DNA from: Chromatiaceae bacterium
Lineage (GTDB): Bacteria > Pseudomonadota > Gammaproteobacteria > Chromatiales > Chromatiaceae
Reading direction: 5' to 3'
Assembly: GCA_024235415.1 (NCBI GenBank)
Contig: JACKML010000002.1
Location: 1-64,000 of the forward strand
Length of the DNA: 64,000 bases
A model generated the notes under the pieces. The model did no database searches. It worked only from the letters and a program-made list of their open reading frames with translations, and was not told where the DNA came from. Shown here in pieces: positions 9,014 to 18,189 of this stretch (positions are counted from its first letter, which is position 1; each line of letters starts with the position of its first letter). Position numbers and translations under genes: made by a program.

Positions 9014-10954
9014 ATGGGCAAGATCATCGGCATCGACCTCGGCACCACCAACTCCTGCGTGGCGATCATGGAGGGCGGCAAGGCCAAGGTCATCGAGAAC
9101 AGCGAAGGCGATCGCACGACGCCGTCGGTTATCGCCTATTCCAGCGACGGTGAGGTGTTGGTCGGTCAGAGCGCCAAGCGCCAGGCCGTGACCAACCCGA
9201 AGAACACGCTTTTCGCGATCAAGCGTCTGATTGGCCGTCGTTTCGGCGACAGCGTGGTCAAGAAGGACATCGACATGGTGCCCTACAAGATCGTCAAGGC
9301 CGACAACGGTGATGCCTGGGTCGAGGTGAACGGCAGCAAGATGGCGCCGCCCGAGATCGCGGCCAAGGTGCTGCAGAAGATGAAGAAGACCGCCGAGGAC
9401 TATCTCGGCGAGACCGTGACCGAGGCGGTGATCACCGTGCCGGCCTATTTCAATGACTCGCAGCGTCAGGCGACCAAGGATGCCGGCCGTATCGCCGGTC
9501 TGGACGTCAAACGCATCATCAACGAGCCGACCGCGGCGGCACTGGCGTATGGCCTGGACAAGTCGAAGGGTGACAAGAAGCTGGCGGTCTATGACCTCGG
9601 TGGCGGTACGTTCGACGTGTCGATCATCGAGATTGCCGAAGTGGACGGCGAACACCAGTTCGAGGTGCTGTCGACCAACGGCGACACCTTCCTCGGTGGC
9701 GAGGATTTCGACATGCGCATCATCGACTTCCTGGCCTCTGAGTTCAAAAAGGACCAGGGCGTCGATCTGAAGAACGATCCCCTGGCCCTGCAGCGCCTGA
9801 AAGAGGCCGCGGAAAAGGCCAAGATCGAGCTGTCGAGCAGCCAGCAGACTGATATCAACCTGCCGTACATCACCGCCGATGCGAGCGGTCCGAAGCACAT
9901 GAACATCAAGCTGACCCGGGCCAAGCTGGAGTCGCTGGTCGATGAACTGGTGCAGCGTACGCTCGAGCCATGCAAGATCGCGCTCAAGGATGCCGGTGTG
10001 TCGGCTTCGGACATCGATGACGTGATCCTGGTCGGTGGCCAGACGCGTATGCCCAAGGTTCAGCAGCTGGTTGAGAGCTTCTTCGGCCAGGCGCCGCGCA
10101 AGGACGTGAACCCCGACGAGGCGGTCGCCGTGGGTGCCGCGATCCAGGGTGGGGTGCTGGGTGGTCAGGTCAAGGACGTGCTGTTGCTCGACGTGACACC
10201 GCTGTCGCTGGGTATCGAGACCCTGGGCGGGGTGATGACCAAGCTGATCGAGAAGAACACCACGATCCCGACCAACGCCTCCCAGACCTTCTCGACGGCC
10301 GATGACAACCAGACCGCGGTGACCGTGCATGTATTGCAGGGTGAGCGCGAACAGGCCTCGGCGAACAAGTCGCTGGGCCGCTTCGATTTGGGTGACATCC
10401 CACCGGCGCCGCGTGGTATGCCGCAGATCGAGGTGAGCTTTGATATCGATGCCAATGGCATTCTGCACGTGTCGGCCAAGGACAAGGCCAGCGGCAAGCA
10501 GCAGTCGATTCGCATCACCGCGTCTTCGGGCCTGTCCGAGGAAGAGATCAAGCGCATGGTCACGGATGCCGAGGCACATGCTGATGAGGACAAGAAGTTC
10601 CACGACCTGGTGCAGGTACGCAATCAGGCCGACAGCATGATCCATGCGACCAGAAAGTCGATCCAGGAGATGGGCGAAGACAAGCTGGAAGCTGGCGAGA
10701 AAGAGGCCATCGACAAGGCGATTGCCGAACTCGAGGAGGCGATGAAGGGCTCCGACAAGGACGCGATCGAGGCCAAGACCAAGGCCCTTACCGATGCCTC
10801 GGGTAAGATGGCCGAGCGCATGTACGCACAGCAGCCGGGTACGGCACAGGATGCCGGTGCCGCGGGCGACGCGGGCGCGTCCGGTGCCGAGTCGGGCAAG
10901 GCCGATGACGATGTCGTCGATGCCGAGTTCGAAGAAGTCAAAGACGGCAAGTAA
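9014..10954 (+). CDS. dnaK: Molecular chaperone DnaK (Hsp70)
   Basis: DnaK binds exposed hydrophobic segments of client proteins in an ATP-dependent cycle with DnaJ and GrpE. The 646 residues show the nucleotide-binding domain start GKIIGIDLGTTNSCVAIMEG, the phosphate motif VYDLGGGTFDVSI, and EPTAAALAYGLDK. The substrate-binding domain begins after VKDVLLLDVTPLSLGIET. A Gly/Ala-rich linker leads to the conserved acidic tail (DDDVVDAEFEEVKD). It is expressed from its own RpoH-type promoter and ends in a strong terminator, so dnaJ is transcribed separately or by read-through. Long open frames on the opposite strand here are shadows of biased codon use. Confidence 0.99.
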   Translation: MGKIIGIDLGTTNSCVAIMEGGKAKVIENSEGDRTTPSVIAYSSDGEVLVGQSAKRQAVTNPKNTLFAIKRLIGRRFGDSVVKKDIDMVPYKIVKADNGDAWVEVNGSKMAPPEIAAKVLQKMKKTAEDYLGETVTEAVITVPAYFNDSQRQATKDAGRIAGLDVKRIINEPTAAALAYGLDKSKGDKKLAVYDLGGGTFDVSIIEIAEVDGEHQFEVLSTNGDTFLGGEDFDMRIIDFLASEFKKDQGVDLKNDPLALQRLKEAAEKAKIELSSSQQTDINLPYITADASGPKHMNIKLTRAKLESLVDELVQRTLEPCKIALKDAGVSASDIDDVILVGGQTRMPKVQQLVESFFGQAPRKDVNPDEAVAVGAAIQGGVLGGQVKDVLLLDVTPLSLGIETLGGVMTKLIEKNTTIPTNASQTFSTADDNQTAVTVHVLQGEREQASANKSLGRFDLGDIPPAPRGMPQIEVSFDIDANGILHVSAKDKASGKQQSIRITASSGLSEEEIKRMVTDAEAHADEDKKFHDLVQVRNQADSMIHATRKSIQEMGEDKLEAGEKEAIDKAIAELEEAMKGSDKDAIEAKTKALTDASGKMAERMYAQQPGTAQDAGAAGDAGASGAESGKADDDVVDAEFEEVKDGK

Positions 10955-10992
10955 AACGGGGATCGTGTGGCGTCTCGCCACACTCCTTATCG

Positions 10993-11030
10993 ACCGTGCA
11001 TCGGTTCGCGGACCGATGCACGGTTTTGTT
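10993..11030 (+). terminator. Rho-independent terminator after dnaK
   Basis: A perfect 13-bp stem (ACCGTGCATCGGT at 10993-11005 with its complement at 11012-11024) closes a 6-nt loop and is followed by a T-rich tract (TTTTGTTT). The stop codon of dnaK is about 40 bp upstream. Confidence 0.85.
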
Positions 11031-11178
11031 TGTCGATAGTGGAACGCAATGTATCCAGTGGCGCGATGTTTGCGCCGGGTTGATGTCGGTTTCGATGTTG
11101 GGTGCCGCCAGGAATTGCGGCCTTCGTGCCTGTGCGTTCTTTTATGAGTTGTCCACTCAGAAGTACTGAATACAGAAA

Positions 11179-12324
11179 ATGTCGAAGCGTGATTATTACG
11201 AAGTCCTCGCCGTCGCCAAGAACGCCAGCGAGGCCGAAATCAAGAAGGCGTACCGCCGGCTGGCGATGAAGCACCACCCCGATCGCAACACCGGTGAAAA
11301 GGCCGGTGAAGCGGAGGCCAGCTTCAAGGAGGCCAAAGAGGCCTACGAGGTGCTGTCGGATGCGCAGAAGCGTGCGGCCTATGACCAGTTCGGTCATGCC
11401 GGTGTCGATCCTGCGATGGGCGGCGGCCGCGGGTTCGGTGGTGGCGGCGCCAGTTTCAGCGACATCTTTGGTGACGTGTTCGGCGACATCTTTGGCGGCG
11501 GTCGCGGCGGCGCCGGTGGCCCGCGGGTACAGCGCGGGTCGGACCTGCGGTACAACCTCGAACTCAGCCTCGAGGACGCGGTCGCCGGCACCAGTGTCAA
11601 GATCAAGGTCCCGACCTGGGTTACGTGCGATACCTGCGGCGGCAACGGTGCCAAGAAAGGCACATCGGCGAAGACCTGTGGCACCTGTCACGGCGCCGGT
11701 CAGGTACGCATGCAGCAGGGATTCTTTTCGGTGCAGCAGACCTGCCCGACCTGTCACGGCAAGGGCAGTGTGATCGAGGAGCCTTGCCCGGCATGCCGCG
11801 GCGTGGGACGCATCCAGGAGACCAAGACGCTGTCCGTCAAGGTTCCGCCCGGCGTCGATACCGGAGACCGGATCCGCCTGGCTGGCGAGGGCGAGGCCGG
11901 TGACAACGGTGGTCCTCCCGGTGATCTGTATGTCCAGGTGCACGTGCGCGAACACCCGATCTTCAGCCGTGATGACAGCCACCTGTATTGCGAGGTGCCG
12001 ATCGATTTCCCGACTGCGGCGTTGGGAGGTGAACTCGAGGTGCCGACACTCGACGGCAAGGTCAAACTGAAGATCCCGGAAGGTACCCAGACCGGCAAGA
12101 TGTTCCGCATGCGCGGCAAGGGGGTCAGGCCTGTGCGTGGAGGCCCGCAAGGCGACCTGATCTGTCGTGTCGTCGTGGAGACGCCGGTCAAGCTGACCGA
12201 CCAGCAGCGTGGCCTGCTTGGCCAGTTGCATGAATCGCTCAAGGGCGGTGGGCGTAAACACAGCCCGAATGCACATTCCTGGGTCGACAGCGTCAAGGGC
12301 TTCTTCGAGAAGATGGGTCTTTGA
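11179..12324 (+). CDS. dnaJ: Co-chaperone DnaJ (Hsp40)
   Basis: DnaJ delivers clients to DnaK and stimulates its ATPase. The 381-residue type I protein has the J domain with HPD (in MKHHPDRNTG, about residue 34), then a Gly/Phe-rich segment. Four zinc-binding CxxCxGxG repeats follow (CDTCGGNG, CGTCHGAG, CPTCHGKG, CPACRGVG), then the C-terminal peptide-binding domain. About 150 bp separates it from the dnaK terminator. That gap shows no clear RpoH promoter and only a weak ribosome site, so its expression may rely on read-through or on an unrecognised promoter. Confidence 0.98.
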   Translation: MSKRDYYEVLAVAKNASEAEIKKAYRRLAMKHHPDRNTGEKAGEAEASFKEAKEAYEVLSDAQKRAAYDQFGHAGVDPAMGGGRGFGGGGASFSDIFGDVFGDIFGGGRGGAGGPRVQRGSDLRYNLELSLEDAVAGTSVKIKVPTWVTCDTCGGNGAKKGTSAKTCGTCHGAGQVRMQQGFFSVQQTCPTCHGKGSVIEEPCPACRGVGRIQETKTLSVKVPPGVDTGDRIRLAGEGEAGDNGGPPGDLYVQVHVREHPIFSRDDSHLYCEVPIDFPTAALGGELEVPTLDGKVKLKIPEGTQTGKMFRMRGKGVRPVRGGPQGDLICRVVVETPVKLTDQQRGLLGQLHESLKGGGRKHSPNAHSWVDSVKGFFEKMGL

Positions 12325-12407
12325 GCGCGGATCGACGATGATTCGGCGGTGCTAACATCACCCCTGGCTCAGCGATACTACGATTTCAACCAACAACGGG
12401 ACGAGCA

Positions 12408-13211
12408 ATGATCCGAGTGGCTGTGGTGGGCGCCGCGGGGCGTATGGGAAGGACCTTGATTCAGGCGGTTACGGCGGCTGACGGCATGACGCTGGCGGCG
12501 GCCACCGAGGCGCCGGATTCGACCCTGGTGGGTGCCGATGCGGGCGAACTGGCCGGCGTGGGCAAGCTGGGGGTGATGGTCTCACACAGCCTGACCAAGG
12601 TCGTGGACGCCTTCGACGTGGTGATCGACTTCACCGGGCCCACGGCGACGATGGTCCATCTCGATGTCTGTCGCAAGCACGGCAAGGCAATGGTCATCGG
12701 CACCACCGGTCTGGACGAGGCCAACAAGGCCGCCATCAAGGCAGCGGCGAAGGATATCGGTATCGTATTCGCGCCCAATATGAGCATCGGCGTGAACCTG
12801 TGCTTCCGCCTGCTCGAACTGGCCGCCCGGGTCATGGGTGAGGACGCCGATATAGAGATCATCGAGGCACACCACCGGCACAAGGTTGACGCACCATCCG
12901 GCACCGCCCTGCGCATGGGCGAGGTGATCGCCGACACGTTGGGACGGAATCTGAAAGAGGTCGCGGTGTACGGTCGCGAAGGCCAGACTGGGGCGCGCGA
13001 CCCGCAGACCATCGGCTTCGAGACCATTCGTGCAGGCGATGTGGTGGGTGAACACACGGTGTGGTTTGCCACCGAAGGCGAACGTGTCGAGATCACGCAC
13101 AAGGCGTCAAGCCGAATGACCTTTGCCAAGGGCGCCGCACGTGCCGCTGCCTGGGTGGTGGGGCATGAGCGCGGCCTGTTCGATATGCAGGATGTCCTCG
13201 GCCTGCGTTGA
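12408..13211 (+). CDS. dapB: 4-hydroxy-tetrahydrodipicolinate reductase
   Basis: DapB reduces the dihydrodipicolinate precursor in the diaminopimelate/lysine pathway, supplying cell wall and lysine. The 267-residue enzyme has the N-terminal dinucleotide fold (VVGAAGRMGRTLIQAV), the GTTGLD segment, and the catalytic/substrate signature EAHHRHKVDAPSGTA at about residues 155-170. A GGGACGAG ribosome site precedes the ATG. As in many proteobacteria it follows dnaJ. The next gene overlaps its 3' end by 20 bp, indicating translational coupling. Confidence 0.97.
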   Translation: MIRVAVVGAAGRMGRTLIQAVTAADGMTLAAATEAPDSTLVGADAGELAGVGKLGVMVSHSLTKVVDAFDVVIDFTGPTATMVHLDVCRKHGKAMVIGTTGLDEANKAAIKAAAKDIGIVFAPNMSIGVNLCFRLLELAARVMGEDADIEIIEAHHRHKVDAPSGTALRMGEVIADTLGRNLKEVAVYGREGQTGARDPQTIGFETIRAGDVVGEHTVWFATEGERVEITHKASSRMTFAKGAARAAAWVVGHERGLFDMQDVLGLR

Positions 13212-13689
13212 GTCACTGTTTCCACGGGCCGCGGTACTCGGCCTCACGCTGCTGCTGTGTGCCTGCGGTGGTGGTCAGGATACTACGCCGGAAGACCGTA
13301 TTCGCACCCTGATTGGCGGGCTGCAGCAGTCGGTTCAGGATGAATCACTGAAGCAGGCCGCCGGATATCTGGACCCAAACTACCAGGACGACCACCATGC
13401 CAACAAAGCGGCCGCGCTGCGGTCGCTGTTTGCCTACCTGCGGCGGCATGATGCCATTCACCTGTTCGTGCGGATTGCGTCGATCGACGTCGCGCCACAA
13501 CAGCAGACGGCGCAGGCCATTGTGCATGTGGCAATGACTGGCGTTCCGGTAGAGTCGGTCGACGCCCTCTTTTCCATCAAGGCCGACCTGTATCGCTTCG
13601 ACCTGCGACTGGAAGAGCAGGACGGCAGCTGGCTGATCCGTCATGCGAGCTGGCAGCGCGCGGACATGGGGGTCCTGTTGCCGCGTTGA
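13192..13689 (+). CDS. Hypothetical lipoprotein downstream of dapB
   Basis: The 165-residue product has a lipoprotein signal: charged start, hydrophobic stretch AAVLGLTLLL and a lipobox ending LCAC with Cys at about residue 25, followed by GGGQD. The mature part is mixed alpha/beta and ends EEQDGSWLIRHASWQRA, a pattern common in SnoaL/NTF2-like or DUF4864-like folds. I cannot name the family with confidence. The start lies inside the end of dapB (20 bp overlap), and an in-frame start 69 bp upstream would ruin the signal peptide. It probably acts at the inner face of the outer membrane. Confidence 0.7.
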   Translation: MSSACVESLFPRAAVLGLTLLLCACGGGQDTTPEDRIRTLIGGLQQSVQDESLKQAAGYLDPNYQDDHHANKAAALRSLFAYLRRHDAIHLFVRIASIDVAPQQQTAQAIVHVAMTGVPVESVDALFSIKADLYRFDLRLEEQDGSWLIRHASWQRADMGVLLPR

Positions 13690-13716
13690 CGATGACGCGA
13701 TAGCGGGGCGCTGTGG

Positions 13717-14016
13717 TCAGTCCAGAAGTGCGAGCATTGCCTGGGCTTCTGCCTCCTGCCCGGGGCCTTCGGCGCTGAAATACCAGCTGACGGCGGCCTT
13801 GACGATGCTGCGCTGACGTCGACGGATCTGTGCGCCCAACGCACCGCCTGCATCGCGCCCGATCAGCCGTGATGTCTCCTGCAGGGTCTCCCGTGCGACC
13901 TGTGTGCATTCCGAGCCACCAGGTGGATAGGCTGCGTTGGCATAGGCCTGCAGTGCGGCGGCGAGCGCCGCGGCCTGGTCATCATTGCAGCGCAGCGTGA
14001 AAGTCTTGCTTTTCAA
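13717..14016 (-). CDS. Hypothetical 99-aa protein, coupled to SDR gene
   Basis: A TTG start at 14016 overlaps the stop of the upstream SDR gene (TTGA arrangement), giving 99 residues (MKSKTFTLRCNDDQAAALAAAL...). The protein is Ala-rich, predicted largely helical, with a basic segment QIRRRQRSIVKAAVSWYF. No family is recognised. The coupling to the SDR gene and coding-like composition are the evidence for it. A longer frame to 14184 runs through the SDR gene out of register and is not believed. Confidence 0.5.
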   Translation of the reverse strand: MKSKTFTLRCNDDQAAALAAALQAYANAAYPPGGSECTQVARETLQETSRLIGRDAGGALGAQIRRRQRSIVKAAVSWYFSAEGPGQEAEAQAMLALLD

Positions 14017-14726
14017 CTCTGACCATACACAGGAATGGCTGCGCCAGTGACACAGCGCGCGGCATCTGAGGCGAGGAACAGCACCACGTCGGCCAGTGCC
14101 GCCGGCGGCACCCAGCGGTCGAAATCCGCATCCGGCATGGCCTCGCGGTTCTGCGGCGTGTCGATGGTGCCGGGCAGGATGCAATTGACGTTGATATTGT
14201 CGAAACGGTTTTCCGCCGCGAGCGATTCAGTCAGCGTCAGCACCGCTGCCTTCGATGCGCAGTAGGGTCCCATGCGTGCCTTGCCCTGTTCGGCGGCGCG
14301 TGCCGAAACGTTGATGATGCGTCCGCCGCCGTTGTCGTGCATGGTCGGTATGACGCGCCGGCACATATTGAATACCGATCGCGCGTTGAGATTCATCATG
14401 AAGTCCCAGTCGCGGTCGCTGGTTTCCGGGACCGTCGGTCCCATGGTGAAGCCCCCGGCGATGTTGGCGAGGATGTCGACCCTGCCGAACGCATCGAGCA
14501 CGTCGTCGATGCACTGTCCGACCGATGCCGGGTCAATAAGGTCGATCGGAAAAGCCCTGGCCGATGCCTGACCCTGGCAGGCCGCGATCGTGTCGTCGAT
14601 GCCGGCGGTATTGCGGTCCAGCAGGGCGAGATGCGCCCCTTGTGCCGCGAATGACTGCGCCACTGCCCGTCCAAGATTGCCGGCGGCGCCGGTGATGACG
14701 ACCACAGATTGATTGAACTCGCTCAA
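14013..14726 (-). CDS. Short-chain dehydrogenase/reductase (SDR)
   Basis: This 237-residue classical SDR has the cofactor motif TGAAGNLG (about residues 12-19), an NIAGG variant of NNAG, the serine INVSARAA and the catalytic YCASK. NAD(P)-dependent oxidation or reduction of a hydroxyl or keto group is expected; the substrate is unknown. The terminus VYGQS is usual for the fold. It is divergent from fliK with a 160 bp gap and appears to be co-transcribed with the 99-aa gene downstream. Confidence 0.88.
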   Translation of the reverse strand: MSEFNQSVVVITGAAGNLGRAVAQSFAAQGAHLALLDRNTAGIDDTIAACQGQASARAFPIDLIDPASVGQCIDDVLDAFGRVDILANIAGGFTMGPTVPETSDRDWDFMMNLNARSVFNMCRRVIPTMHDNGGGRIINVSARAAEQGKARMGPYCASKAAVLTLTESLAAENRFDNINVNCILPGTIDTPQNREAMPDADFDRWVPPAALADVVLFLASDAARCVTGAAIPVYGQS

Positions 14727-14833
14727 GATGAAATCTCCTTCCTGGCCGCGTGTGGGAATGATGGTTGCAGACTAGCGGAAACGGCGATCGTGGAAAAATC
14801 GCCGGGCGTCGGGAAATAGCGGAAATCGTTTCA

Positions 14834-14849
14834 TGGCACAAAGCCTGCT
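14834..14849 (+). promoter_or_regulatory. Sigma-54 promoter for fliK
   Basis: TGGCAC (14834-14839) and TGCT (14846-14849) place the invariant GG and GC exactly 10 nt apart, as required for RpoN promoters. Transcription would start near 14860, about 28 nt before the fliK ATG. Class II/III flagellar genes are commonly RpoN-dependent, which fits the gene downstream. Confidence 0.6.
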
Positions 14850-14887
14850 TTAACGAAATAGAGCCTTGAATCACCAGGACGGATCGT

Positions 14888-15862
14888 ATGCTCCAATTGC
14901 CGCTGCTCGGCACCCCTATGCCGGGCTCTACCAAGCTGCCGGGTCTCGACCGTGTGGGCGCCGGCGCCGGTCTGGAGACCCTTCTGCAGGGCGATGGTGG
15001 CGCGCTGAACGTATTCTCCGGCGAACTGCAGGCGCTGTTGATGCAGATGACGCCACAGCTTCTGCAGCAGTTGGAGGAGCTGGTCAGCGGCGGCATGAGT
15101 TTGCCGCAGGCGGCAAAGTCGCTCCTCGCTGAGGCCGGGGTGGCAAGCGACGCTGCCAGCTTTGCCGAGTTGTTCAAGGGCGGCCTGCCGGTCGCTGAGG
15201 AAACCGAACTGACACCGGGCGGGGTGACGCGTTTGGGTGGAGCCGAGGCGCAGACAGTGGCGGCAGAGATGGCGCCAGCACGCATGCCCGGCACTATTGA
15301 GCTTTTGCAGATACTCGCCACACCTTCGGCAGCCCCGTCTTCCGCTGGTCTGCCGCTGACGTCAGCCAGCGGCCTGGTGACCCAGTTGCCACCACAATTG
15401 GCTGCCAGTCTGCTGGACATGGGAGTGCCTCAGCAGGTTGGTGGAAAGGGCTGGGATGGAGCGATTGCAGACCGTGTGATGTGGATGGTGCAGGGCGAAC
15501 AGCAGTTCGCCAAGCTGAAACTGAATCCACCCAATCTGGGGCCGCTGGAGGTGCGCGTCAGCGTCAGTCATGACCAGGCCAGCGTGTCGTTCCTTGCCCA
15601 GCATGCAGCGGTCCGAGAGGCGCTGGAGGCGGCGCTCCCGCGCCTGCGTGAGATGTTCGAGCAGCAATCGATGCAACTGGTGCGGGCGGATGTCGCTGAC
15701 TCCGGCGCCCAGCGTGGTGACGCTGCACACGATTCGTCTGGCCGGTCGCACGCCGCGGACGGGCATTGGGGCGATGCCGCCGATGCCGCGCAGGACCCTT
15801 TGGAGGTGGCGACGCGGGGTTCGGCAGGGCTCGCCCAGGGCATGATCGACCTGTTTGCCTGA
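14888..15862 (+). CDS. fliK: Flagellar hook-length control protein FliK
   Basis: FliK is the secreted ruler that measures the flagellar hook and triggers the export switch. The 324-residue protein has a low-complexity, Leu/Gln/Ala-rich N-terminal and middle part. The C-terminal Flg_hook domain lies at about residues 195-275 (AKLKLNPPNLGPLEVRVSV, then ASVSFLAQHAAVREALEAAL and LPRLREMFEQQ), followed by a disordered Asp/Ala/His-rich tail. A sigma-54-type promoter lies just upstream. No other flagellar gene is in the window, so this copy stands alone. Some proteobacteria carry fliK away from the fli operon. Confidence 0.85.
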   Translation: MLQLPLLGTPMPGSTKLPGLDRVGAGAGLETLLQGDGGALNVFSGELQALLMQMTPQLLQQLEELVSGGMSLPQAAKSLLAEAGVASDAASFAELFKGGLPVAEETELTPGGVTRLGGAEAQTVAAEMAPARMPGTIELLQILATPSAAPSSAGLPLTSASGLVTQLPPQLAASLLDMGVPQQVGGKGWDGAIADRVMWMVQGEQQFAKLKLNPPNLGPLEVRVSVSHDQASVSFLAQHAAVREALEAALPRLREMFEQQSMQLVRADVADSGAQRGDAAHDSSGRSHAADGHWGDAADAAQDPLEVATRGSAGLAQGMIDLFA

Positions 15863-15986
15863 TGCACGCTGCCGCCTGAAGCCGAGACAGGCGTGGCTGC
15901 CGCGGCAGCATCCTGTACGGTCCCTTTACTTGCTATCATGATGCGTCGTCAGATGACCTGTGCCGATAGCGCTGGGGGGATTCACG

Positions 15987-16274
15987 TTGGTCGTCATCAA
16001 GCTCTTGTTTCTGCTGGTTTTCATGGTTGTTGGCGCCGGTTTCGCGATCATCAACGATGCGCCGGTTGTGGTCGATCTGTACTTCATCACGCCGCAACTG
16101 CCACTTTCCCTGCTGCTGCTGCTGGCACTGGGTTTTGGCATTGCACTCGGCGGCCTTGCCGGCATGGTCTATTTCATGCGCGTGAAGAAAGAGAATGCCG
16201 ACCTCAAGCGCAAGACCCGACTGGTCAGTGAAGAAGTGAAGAACCTGCGCGCCATGCCAATCAAGGGACGTTGA
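15987..16274 (+). CDS. lapA: LapA-family inner-membrane protein
   Basis: LapA (YciS) works with LapB and FtsH at the inner membrane to adjust LpxC turnover and LPS synthesis. From the TTG at 15987 the protein is 95 aa. Two hydrophobic helices (residues about 3-22 and 37-60) are separated by NDAPVVVDLYFITPQ, a DUF1049 hallmark, and a cytoplasmic coiled coil (KKENADLKRKTRLVSEEVKNLR) follows. A GGGGGGA ribosome site 6 nt upstream of this TTG decides the start over the GTG at 15960. It is followed 4 bp later by lapB. Confidence 0.9.
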   Translation: MVVIKLLFLLVFMVVGAGFAIINDAPVVVDLYFITPQLPLSLLLLLALGFGIALGGLAGMVYFMRVKKENADLKRKTRLVSEEVKNLRAMPIKGR

Positions 16275-16278
16275 TCCG

Positions 16279-17448
16279 GTGCAGGAGCTGCTCCTCCTGT
16301 TGCTGCCCGTAGCGGCTGCTTCCGGTTGGCTGGCAGCGCGCAGGAGCGCGCGCAAGGAAAAGGGAGAGTGTGTCGGCGAGACCGGGCCCGTCTATTTCCG
16401 CGGTCTCAATCATCTGCTCAACGAAGAACCGGACAAGGCAATCGACGCCTTTGTCGAGATGCTAGAGGTCGACAGCGATACGGTCGAGACCCACCTGGCA
16501 TTGGGCAACCTGTTTCGGCGCCGTGGCGAGGTCGAACGTGCAATCCGCATCCACCAGAACCTGATTGCCCGTCCCGCCCTGACCAGGGAACAACGCGCCC
16601 AGGCGTTACTCGAACTGGGGCAGGACTACATGCGCGCAGGCCTGTTCGACCGTGCGGAGAACCTGTTTCGGGAACTCAAGGACACCAAGCTGCACGTGCG
16701 TGCCGCGCTCAAGAACCTGCTGACCATCTATGAGAAAGAACGCGACTGGCAGGCCAGTCTCGAGGTCGCCGATCAACTGGAGTCCCTGACCGGCGAGAGG
16801 ATGGTGCTGCAGAAGTCACACTATCACTGCGAATTGGCGCTCGCAGCCAAGGCGCAGGGCCGTGTTTCAGAGGCGCAGGTGCAACTGAAGAAGGCACTGG
16901 GCGTGGACCGCGGTTGTGTCCGGGCAAACCACTTGCAGGCACAGTTTGCCGCAGTGCAGGGCGACTATCGTGGCGCCATTCGCATCCTCAAGCAGACTGT
17001 CGAAGAAGATGCCGACTACCTGCCGGAAGTGTTGCCGGAAATGCTGGTCAATTACCGCCATCTCGGTGAGCTGCAGGAGCTGCGCGGCTACCTGCAGGAG
17101 ATCAGCGCCGCGCAACCGGGCGCGGGCGCCGAGCTGGCGCTGGCCGAACTGCTCAAGGAAGTGGAAGGTGAGTCCGCGGCGGCTGTCTACCTGGCAGCAC
17201 AGTTGGCCAGAAAGCCGAGCCTGACGCTGTTGCTGCGCAGCATCGAAATGAATGCGCGCATGCCCGAAAGCCAGTCGGTGAACTTTCTCGACAGCCTGCG
17301 TCCACACATTCGCCGCCTGTTGGATCAGCAGCCGATGTACCAATGCGGGCACTGCGGTTTCTCCGCCAAGATGCTGCATTGGCAGTGTCCGAGTTGCCGG
17401 CGCTGGAGCACGATCAAACGCAAGGCCGGCTGCGAAGCCGAGCTGTGA
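16279..17448 (+). CDS. lapB: LPS assembly protein LapB (tetratricopeptide, rubredoxin-type metal site)
   Basis: LapB (YciM) recruits FtsH to degrade LpxC and so sets the LPS level. The 389-residue protein has one N-terminal membrane anchor (ELLLLLLPVAAASGWLAA) and a series of TPR helices over about 35-330. The C-terminal rubredoxin-like metal site has CGHCGF and CPSCRRW (about residues 356-373). The GTG start immediately follows lapA. The order lapA-lapB-pyrF is the same as in E. coli, and length and architecture are canonical. Confidence 0.96.
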   Translation: MQELLLLLLPVAAASGWLAARRSARKEKGECVGETGPVYFRGLNHLLNEEPDKAIDAFVEMLEVDSDTVETHLALGNLFRRRGEVERAIRIHQNLIARPALTREQRAQALLELGQDYMRAGLFDRAENLFRELKDTKLHVRAALKNLLTIYEKERDWQASLEVADQLESLTGERMVLQKSHYHCELALAAKAQGRVSEAQVQLKKALGVDRGCVRANHLQAQFAAVQGDYRGAIRILKQTVEEDADYLPEVLPEMLVNYRHLGELQELRGYLQEISAAQPGAGAELALAELLKEVEGESAAAVYLAAQLARKPSLTLLLRSIEMNARMPESQSVNFLDSLRPHIRRLLDQQPMYQCGHCGFSAKMLHWQCPSCRRWSTIKRKAGCEAEL

Positions 17449-17478
17449 GTAACCCACCTTTGACGGAACGTTGCCTTC

Positions 17479-18189
17479 ATGAATGCCAATGATCCCCGCG
17501 TGATTGTCGCCCTCGATTATCCTGCCGTCTCTCCCGCGATGGATCTGCTGGACCGCCTCGATCCCGCGCAATGCCGGGTCAAGATCGGCAAAGAGATGTT
17601 CACGCGTGCGGGCCCGGCATTTGTCGAGCAGGTCGCATCAAAGGGTTTCGAGATCTTCCTCGATCTCAAGTACCACGATATCCCCAACACGGTTGCGGCG
17701 GCGTGTGCCGCGGCTGCCGATATGGGGGTGTGGATGATGAATGTGCATGCCTCCGGTGGCCGCAAGATGATGACCGCCGCTGCCGAACGTGTCGCAACCC
17801 TGCGCGACCGGCCGTTGCTTATCGCAGTCACCATCCTGACCAGTCTCGGACAGGAGGATATTGCCGAGATCGGTTATGGCGGGACGCCTGCGGACAATGT
17901 GCGCCGCCTCGCCGCACTCGCTGAGGACAGCGGTCTGGATGGTGTGGTGTGCTCGCCGCTGGAGGTATCGCCATTGCGCAATGATCGTGCTGCATCGTTC
18001 CTGCTGGTGACCCCTGGCGTAAGGCCGGCGGGTGCCGCGACAGATGATCAAAAGCGGGTCATGACGCCGGGCGACGCGATTCGGGCTGGCGCCAGTTATC
18101 TTGTCGTTGGGCGTCCGATCACCGGTGCGCCGGATCCGCTTGCAAGTCTCGCTGTGATAAATGCCGAGGTGGAACAGGCACTCGCCTGA
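17479..18189 (+). CDS. pyrF: Orotidine 5'-phosphate decarboxylase
   Basis: PyrF converts OMP to UMP, the last step of pyrimidine synthesis. The 236-residue TIM barrel has the N-terminal VIVALDYP and the catalytic FLDLKYHDIPNTV at about residues 58-70. The phosphate-binding end is TPGVRP, then YLVVGRPIT. It follows lapB by 30 bp. The last bases of the gene, including the stop codon, are duplicated in the repeat tract directly downstream. Confidence 0.97.
   Translation: MNANDPRVIVALDYPAVSPAMDLLDRLDPAQCRVKIGKEMFTRAGPAFVEQVASKGFEIFLDLKYHDIPNTVAAACAAAADMGVWMMNVHASGGRKMMTAAAERVATLRDRPLLIAVTILTSLGQEDIAEIGYGGTPADNVRRLAALAEDSGLDGVVCSPLEVSPLRNDRAASFLLVTPGVRPAGAATDDQKRVMTPGDAIRAGASYLVVGRPITGAPDPLASLAVINAEVEQALA

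Noticed and set aside
9005..10981. 658-residue open frame opposite dnaK
   Set aside because: An antisense shadow caused by strong codon bias; no recognisable protein, while dnaK is unambiguous.
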